Source: Mesostigma viride (lineage: Eukaryota > Streptophyta > Mesostigmatophyceae > Mesostigmatales > Mesostigmataceae). From it: a stretch of DNA of 64,000 nt. The stretch covers positions 449,719 to 513,718 of the forward strand of contig RPFO01000114.1 in NCBI GenBank assembly GCA_009746045.1. The letters are read 5' to 3'. Positions 58,107-64,000 of the stretch are shown here, piece after piece; position 1 is the stretch's first letter; the number at the start of each line of letters is the position of its first letter. The position numbers and the translations under genes were made by a program. The notes below the pieces were generated by a model. The model made no database searches, had not been told where the DNA came from, and saw only the letters and a program-made list of their open reading frames with translations.

Positions 58107-61100
58107 CTAATAGGGCGCGTTATTAGACCAGGGAAGCCATTGGACCTGAGTGATGTCGCCATGAGGCATACTGGTGAATACCTGATTACGGCCCAGTAGA
58201 TCATGAAAAAGCTGGAGCGGGCTGGGCTTGTCGTTATTGGGCCCTGGGTCCCACACCCTGTGTTGTTCCTGAGCTAACAGCCAGTAGCGGCGCATAGCCG
58301 CATTCCATAGGTATATAAAGCGCCGGACTACGCCGCCGCGGGTATACTCCTCGCGGACCTTAAAGACTGTCTCGTTGCGTATGGTCCAGATCGCGTATAG
58401 CATAGTAGTGCGTAGCCATATCCATTCTGCTTGGGAAACTGAAAGCTCGGACCCTGGTGTGCCAGCAATACCGAAAATGATGGTACGCACGCTGATTGGG
58501 AGAGTGGGTGGCGATGCCGTCCATGCGGCCCAGATGTTAATGAGCCACGTCCAAACCCCAGGGAGATTACAGTAAAGAAACCTGTGCTCAATGGTTTCAC
58601 TAGGGTGCGTGCACAGGCATGATGCATCATGACCAAAACGCTCGTGGAGCATGGCGCAGACCCCTATCGCCCTATGCATCAAAAGGTGTTGTACATCAGT
58701 GGCCCTGCGGTCCACGAGAGGGTGGTCTACCGCCAGGGTAATCATCTTAACCCAAGTGTAGCCCGGCCAATGTATTCCCCAGCGGGCTCGGCCCGGGTGG
58801 GGCTGATGGTACATATGCAACAAGATATCATAACCCCAATCTGCGGTGTACTCAAAGATACATTTGCTGGTTCTGATGTCCCCCTTGGTTAAGACCCATC
58901 CAAATTCAACCGGGTCCAGATGTAGTAGATCGAGCCGTGTGTTGCCCACGTGTAGCCATGTAATGCTCTCAACCGGGGATAATGGGTCCGGCTGGATCAT
59001 GCAAGATCTTGGCACAGACCATGGGACTACGCGTATGCGGTGACACTGGGAAGCTGGCGTGTACGCATATAAGGTGGATAGTTGATACAGACACCCATTG
59101 TGGCCAGAAATAGCGTCCAGCAGTTGTAGTTGGAGCCCCTCAGGTGGCAGAACCGTCACGACTAAACCCTTGCACGCAGGCGTGACTCCGTCGGCGTAGA
59201 AGCTAACCCAGTCGCCGGTTATAATTGGCTTGCGTGGGGCAGTCATCAATGCATGCCACGCCGCTGGTATCGCACTTATAAGAGTTTGCCACGCTTGCAG
59301 GGAGGGCATGTGGGAGACCCAAGTGCTGACCTCGTCGTAGCTGAGCCGTCGGTACGCAGCGCCGTGCCCCAGGTAGAGGTCCAGCACCCTGACAATCGGC
59401 GGTGACGCGCGCAGAAAGCCATCATACGGGTTGTGTCCGTGGAGAGTGCCCAGGGGCTTGTTAGTAGCGTCTGTGATTAAGTCATTAAAAAAGAGTGGCT
59501 GCCGTGCCACCTCCTCTCTAGTAGTAGGAAAGACTAGGCGACCCGGCTTGAGCTTATTGTAACCTGTCCATATGCGCTGCCAATACCATGGGAGTCCTTT
59601 GTACGAAATAAGGGTGCTGCCCAGTATGCCCGCCCCCAGTTGCCACGAGGTGCCACTAGCATGGGTGGAAAGAGAGGCTAGCGTTTCACGTGCAAGCATG
59701 CAGCCAGGGTGTGTGTTAACGCCCATAAAAACGGATATCACTTGTTTAGCATACAGCGACCACAGACGCCATTGTATGTTGTGGAGCCCGAGGCCCCCGT
59801 GCACCCATGACATGAAGGACATCTCTCTGTTGATCCATCCGTGGACCGTGTGGGAGATTAAGCCTTTCTGTTTCCAGACAAAATTGCTGCCAAGGCGTTG
59901 GATGAGCTGTGTGGTGGCATCATTGGGTGGGTGTGCTTGGCAATAATACAAGACCTTAGAGAACAACAGTTGGTTGACGATCAGGGTTCGCCCTCGTAGG
60001 CTCATGCGGTGGACGGCCCCCCAGCGCCCTGCGGTAAGGAGAACGCCTGCAAGCTTGCCCACGTGGTTGGTTTCATCATACATGAAAGAACGTTGTTCAG
60101 CCAAGCGTCCCTCGGGTGTGCAGCCGATGGGACAATTGTGCAAAAGGTGGTGATCCCCCGGCTTGACCCAGGTCACAGCCAGGTTGGGGAGGGCGTAGCG
60201 TAGGGTGTTGGTTTTGCCGATATGCAGTCCCGTGGACTTGAGCACATTGCATCGTTGTTGTGTGGCAACAGAATAGGTAGTGATATTATCCATGACAGCA
60301 TGCACTTCAGGCAGAGAGATACAAACATTTGTTGTGTCATCCACATAAGCCGTTTGGAATATACCTTTACCGTTACCTGTCGGGAAGCCCCGAATGCGAG
60401 GATCGTTCTGGTGTAGCCAGTAGAGTCCTGCGTGGGCCAAGAGAAATAGAATAGGGGACATGCAATCTCCTTGTGGTAGCGATCGTGAGCTAGCGCCGGT
60501 CGCTGACTTGTGTCCGTCTATTAGTAAATACCAAGCCAGGGATTTGATCATACCCATAATGACGGTCATGAGTTGTGGGCCAAATCCTAGTGCGGTTAGA
60601 ATGTGTTCTAGGTATTCCCAGCACATACGGTCAAAGGCTTTTTCAAAATCCCAAAACAATATGAAACCCTCTATATCGTCGCGCCAGGCTTTTTCCACAA
60701 TGTCCATGATGAGGGTAATGCTGTCGTTGATGTGGAGATTGGCCCTAAAGCCCACTTGCTCCGGACCAATGAGGAAGTCTAGGACGGTGTATAAGCGTCG
60801 TTGGATTATTTTACTGATGATTTTGTACGCTACCGTAAGGAGACGGATTGGGCGGTAGTTTTTCCATAGAGTCTTGTCTCCTTTTTTGTACAGTAAGATA
60901 AGCGCAGATTCAGCCCATCTGCCGCTCACCTTACCGTGCCGCCAAATTTCAAGAATACATTCGTAGAAATCTATGTGTAGAAGGGACCAGAACGTTTTCC
61001 AGAATTCAATAGGCAGACCGTCGACCCCGGGGGCGCTACCGGTTTTGATGTGTTCCATAGCTGTTGTGGCCTCTTCCATGGAGGGGATTTGATCGAGTTC

Positions 61101-62986
61101 CTGCTGTTGAGCTGGTGTAAGGCGACGGGGAATGGCATGTAGGATTTTTTGCATGGCTGCAGATGAGTCAGGATGGGGTTCGTTTAGAAAGAGAGCTGAG
61201 TAGTAACGGTGACCACTCTGTAGTATGGAGGTGATGTCTCGGTGGCTGCCGTGTTCGTCTTGGATTTCCGTGATAGAGGAGTGAGCTTTAGGGGTAGGAA
61301 TCAGAGCAAAGAACTCTTTGGTCATTCTCTCTCCTACCTGGTGCCACCACAGATTTTCTGAGTCTAGTGCTAATGTGTGACGCTCGAAACGTAGTTTGTC
61401 AAGTTCGGTCTGAGCTCTTTGAAGTTTTGTTAGTTCCGATTGATACAGGGTAGGCTTCGCTTGGAGTTTATTCACTATGCGTTGGTAGTACCGATAGTCC
61501 TGTCCTTTCTGGCGGCGGATATTTTGTGAATACAGTTGGGAAAATTCTAGAATGTTAGCTAGGCCCTCCTGCATCCAGCTGCAGCAGTCTGTGTAGCTAC
61601 CCTTGCTGGCTCTCCACGACTGCCAGCGTGTCATGATCTCAAGGTAGTACTTATCGTCCGCGAGTAGGTGTTTGTTTAAGCGGGGAATGCCGGGGCCCCG
61701 GGCGGAGTTGGTGTGATGGGCAAGGGTAACGATGAGTGGGTAGTGATCAGAAAAATTAACAGAACGGTCGACCGATGCGTAGCAAACTAGGTCCGCCCAT
61801 GCGGGTGTGATGTAGATTTTATCAAGACGACGAGTAGTGCGTACATTTAAACGTGTGGCCAGCCAAGTGGGCCCGTGGTCTCGTGAGCGGATGACATCCT
61901 GTAAGTTCAGGTCCATGATCTGTTTACTGAAGGCCGCTGTGCGTATAGGGGGGTGTTCATCCAGGTCTATATTGAAATCGCCCATCAACGCAATTTCGAA
62001 CCGCTGTGAGATAAGGTCAGCCACTACAATACGCTTCCGCGGACACCTTTTTCAGCGGGGAAAGTGCCCCCGGGCTTCCGGGGCAAATTCAGCAAGCGCT
62101 GCGGAACTTAGATACTAAAATTTCGTTTTTGGTTCGTACCGTACAGCCAATCATTTTGCGCCCGGATCAAATTGTGATCTGGGCACTGAACACAAAAATT
62201 TCAGCGGAACGTACGAAAAACCAACGCAACTACAGAAAATTTTCAGTGACGAAACTGTAGTACCGTGTACCAAGCAAAGTGTAGTAGGACTTCGCTAAAA
62301 TCACGTTCGGAATTTTTCCCCGCAAGATTCCCCCGCAAGATTCCCCCGCACGATTCCCCCGCTAGGTTCAGGCTCCAGTCGATGCTCGCCAAATGGCGCA
62401 AAAAAAGAAACATATGTTAAAATCAACGGTGCAAATCCTCGTTACCGCTCGGGTAACATTCTCACTCATTTCGCGTCTCCTACGAACCGTATTGTAGTGA
62501 GCGGCCATTTTGAAGAGGGAAGGGTAGAATGAGGCTTGATCCGTTGGCTCGGTTGGGGCATATACACTAATAATGTATCCCTTATTTCCTGCCCATGTAA
62601 TGGACTGCCGCGTCCAACGGCCCTGCCATCTAGCCTCCGCTGTGTCGGTAGCTATAGCCCAGTCCTGGCATGTCAGCGTAGGGTTGGGAGGTTTACGGTA
62701 TTGAATGAGGGCAGTGCCCCCTTGTGTACCGCGTGCCCATGCCCAACGGTGAACTGTCCTAGGTGCAAGTGCTCTAGCAGCTCTAAGGGCGGTGCGTGTG
62801 GCAGCTTCTTGGATTTTATGTTCCTGCAGTCCTATCCAAATTTCATGCCCACGTAGCGCTCGAGCAAGTTGTGTAATGCATTTGCTAATTCTCGTGTGCG
62901 AGGTACTCGCTGTCCCTGCCCTGGTGTGTGTGACCCGTATGTGTTCAGCCCCCTGACATTCCACGATACCAGTGTTAGTTGACTCA
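58107..62986 (-). pseudogene. LINE-B ORF2: endonuclease, reverse transcriptase, zf-RVT-like end
   Basis: Starts MSQLTLVSWNVRGLNTYG (62986), changes frame around 62850-62950 to RGHEIWIGLQEHKIQ, then YIISVYAPTEP. After the MITE it resumes ADLISQRFEIALMGDFNIDL...RLDKIYIT...NFSDHYPL (endonuclease end). RT follows: PGVDGLPIEFWKTFW, LILLYKKGDKTLWKNYRPIR, FWDFEKAFDR (motif A, about residue 458 of the 1305-aa part), LPQGDCMSPILFL (motif B) and TAYVDDTTN (motif C). Near the end CLCTHPSETIEHRFLYC resembles the zf-RVT motif of L1/Tx1 LINEs. The 1305-aa frame is uninterrupted, so decay is recent: one frameshift and one insertion. Confidence 0.88.
62022..62499. mobile_element. 478-bp CACTA MITE with 3-bp TSD
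   Basis: Ends CACTACAATACG and CGTATTGTAGTG are perfect 12-bp inverted repeats starting with CACTA, flanked by agc on both sides (62019-62021 and 62500-62502). Both flanking LINE-B reading frames continue directly across the site (KMAA/DLISQ). No coding. Contains a direct repeat of aagattcccccgc at 62326-62362. Confidence 0.92.
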
Positions 62987-63358
62987 TGTCATTGCAGGGC
63001 TCCAGCGGACCAGGCCGGGTAGGTTCCGTGTAGGTCCCCATGGCGTGGTGAGCCGATTGGACCTGCGAAAGGTGAAAGACACGGCACAACATGCACAGGG
63101 CGTGGGCGTGAGATAGTCATTAAAAGAGAGACCTACTGTGCAGTGTGCTGTGAGCAGAACCAAAGCGATTGGAAAGGCTGCATTACACCCACGTTTGGGT
63201 AATGGCAGCAGGTATTGAGAAAAGTCGTTATGGAGGTGTCTTGGTGATAGCGGATCACCTGGTGTGGCGATAACTATTCCATAGTCATTGCGCCTGTGAA
63301 AGGGTAACCGAGGGTACAGGAGGTCACGCTCCAAGGAGACTACTCGCCCACCCAGGTG

Positions 63359-63660
63359 GAGGGGAAACGAGTATCAGCGAATCCTAAATGAAGGTGAATC
63401 TAGCTAGTTGGATCCACTATTCATAACCCTGTCGGCGCGGGACTAAACTCAACTCAACTCAACTGAACTTCTAATACTGTAGTCTCGAATCCGTGGCGCG
63501 GGAAATGGGTATATAGAGGTGAGAGGGGAAACGAGTATCAGCGAATCCTAAATGAAGGTGAATCTAGCTAGTTGGATCCACTATTCATAACCCTGTCGGC
63601 GCGGGACTAAACTCAACTCAACTCAACTGAACTTCTAATACTGTAGTGCTGAACAAGTTC
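63359..63660 (+). repeat. About 163-bp tandem repeat
   Basis: Two units (63359-63521 and 63522-63645) with gagtatcagcgaatcctaaa, gctagttggatccactattc, the aactc array and cttctaatactgtagt. A third partial relative is at 57943-58072, on the other side of LINE-B, showing the LINE inserted into this array. Confidence 0.85.
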
Positions 63661-64000
63661 AGAGTACAGCAATGTATAATTAGATTCCCTGGTATTTCAT
63701 TAGTCGCCACGTGTCTCGGATCTCGCGACAAAGACCGACAACTGTACACTGTACAGTCGGATGGCTATGGCAGACTGATGGCTACCAGGTAATTCCTGGT
63801 TGAAGACGATACCTATTCCGCTACCTTCCCGCTATTCGTTAACGACTTTGGCATTTCGCCGGCTTCCATCTAGGCAGCGGCATTTTCTGTGGGAGCCAAC
63901 GACAGCTGTACATCCTCCAATCAAGGTACGTTTCTGCGTGGCGTTTCCTGCGGGAGTTGAGGCAGTTTCCGTGGGAAAATACTGCAAATGGATAGGATTG
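63661..64000. other. Window end, no feature recognised
   Basis: Contains short direct repeats (gtttc.tgcgggag and gtttccgtgggaa forms at 63880-63980) but no ORF or known element. Confidence 0.4.

Larger units (their letters stand above)
58073..63358 (-). mobile_element. LINE-B, L1/Tx1-like non-LTR retrotransposon
   Basis: One large reverse-strand coding region (endonuclease, RT, C-terminal zinc motif) with little upstream and a short 3' UTR. It is flanked by about 38 bp of near-identical sequence (gagtatcagcgaatcctaat at left, gagtatcagcgaatcctaaa at right), either a long TSD or two units of the tandem repeat it entered. Its endonuclease is split by a 478-bp CACTA MITE. No A-rich tail is visible. 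A separate ORF1 is not recognisable, although a 116-aa frame (62984-63334) lies upstream. Confidence 0.85.

Overview
This window is eukaryotic nuclear DNA. It has spliced genes with GT-AG introns, large microsatellites, and layers of nested transposons. A plastid/cyanobacterial-type membrane protein, an Exonuclease V and a pair of Ftr1-type iron permeases suggest a photosynthetic protist, most likely an alga; the lineage is inference. I saw no bacterial operons, CRISPR array, rRNA or convincing tRNA.

Host genes. Positions 341-12874 (+) hold an EXO5/DEM1-like Exonuclease V gene, truncated at its 5' end by the window edge, with six exons whose phases all join. Its introns carry a hAT element, a tandem dimer of an unknown unit, (GGGT)n and (CCCA)n arrays, and copies of its own exon edges. 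Positions 44200-46391 (-) and 47214-49262 (+) are two head-to-head three-exon Ftr1-type iron permeases. Positions 52768-57443 (-) encode a DUF3593-like membrane protein in three exons, one an 18-nt microexon, with minisatellite-filled introns.

Mobile DNA. 14197-16262 is an ORF1-only retroelement with a target-site duplication (TSD). 16853-19513 and 41523-43420 are two divergent copies of a TTAA-site DNA transposon; the first carries a PHD finger. 19746-40256 is one LINE-A copy split over 20 kb. It is interrupted by a hAT (20982-22636), a tail-only insertion (22768-22805) and a second, opposite LINE-A (23567-39634). That second LINE-A is itself split by a 13.6-kb CACTA-like element (25971-39598) holding a near full-length LINE-A and possible genes of its own. 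40288-43531 is another nest. 50587-52657 is a TTAA/CCC-ended element. 58073-63358 is an L1/Tx1-like LINE-B whose endonuclease is interrupted by a 478-bp CACTA MITE.

The most unusual signals are: repeated duplication of sequence straddling exon-intron junctions in two unrelated genes; complementary tetranucleotide arrays in two EXO5 introns; one 3' hairpin tail shared by several retroelement families, including tail-only insertions; and the giant CACTA-like element.
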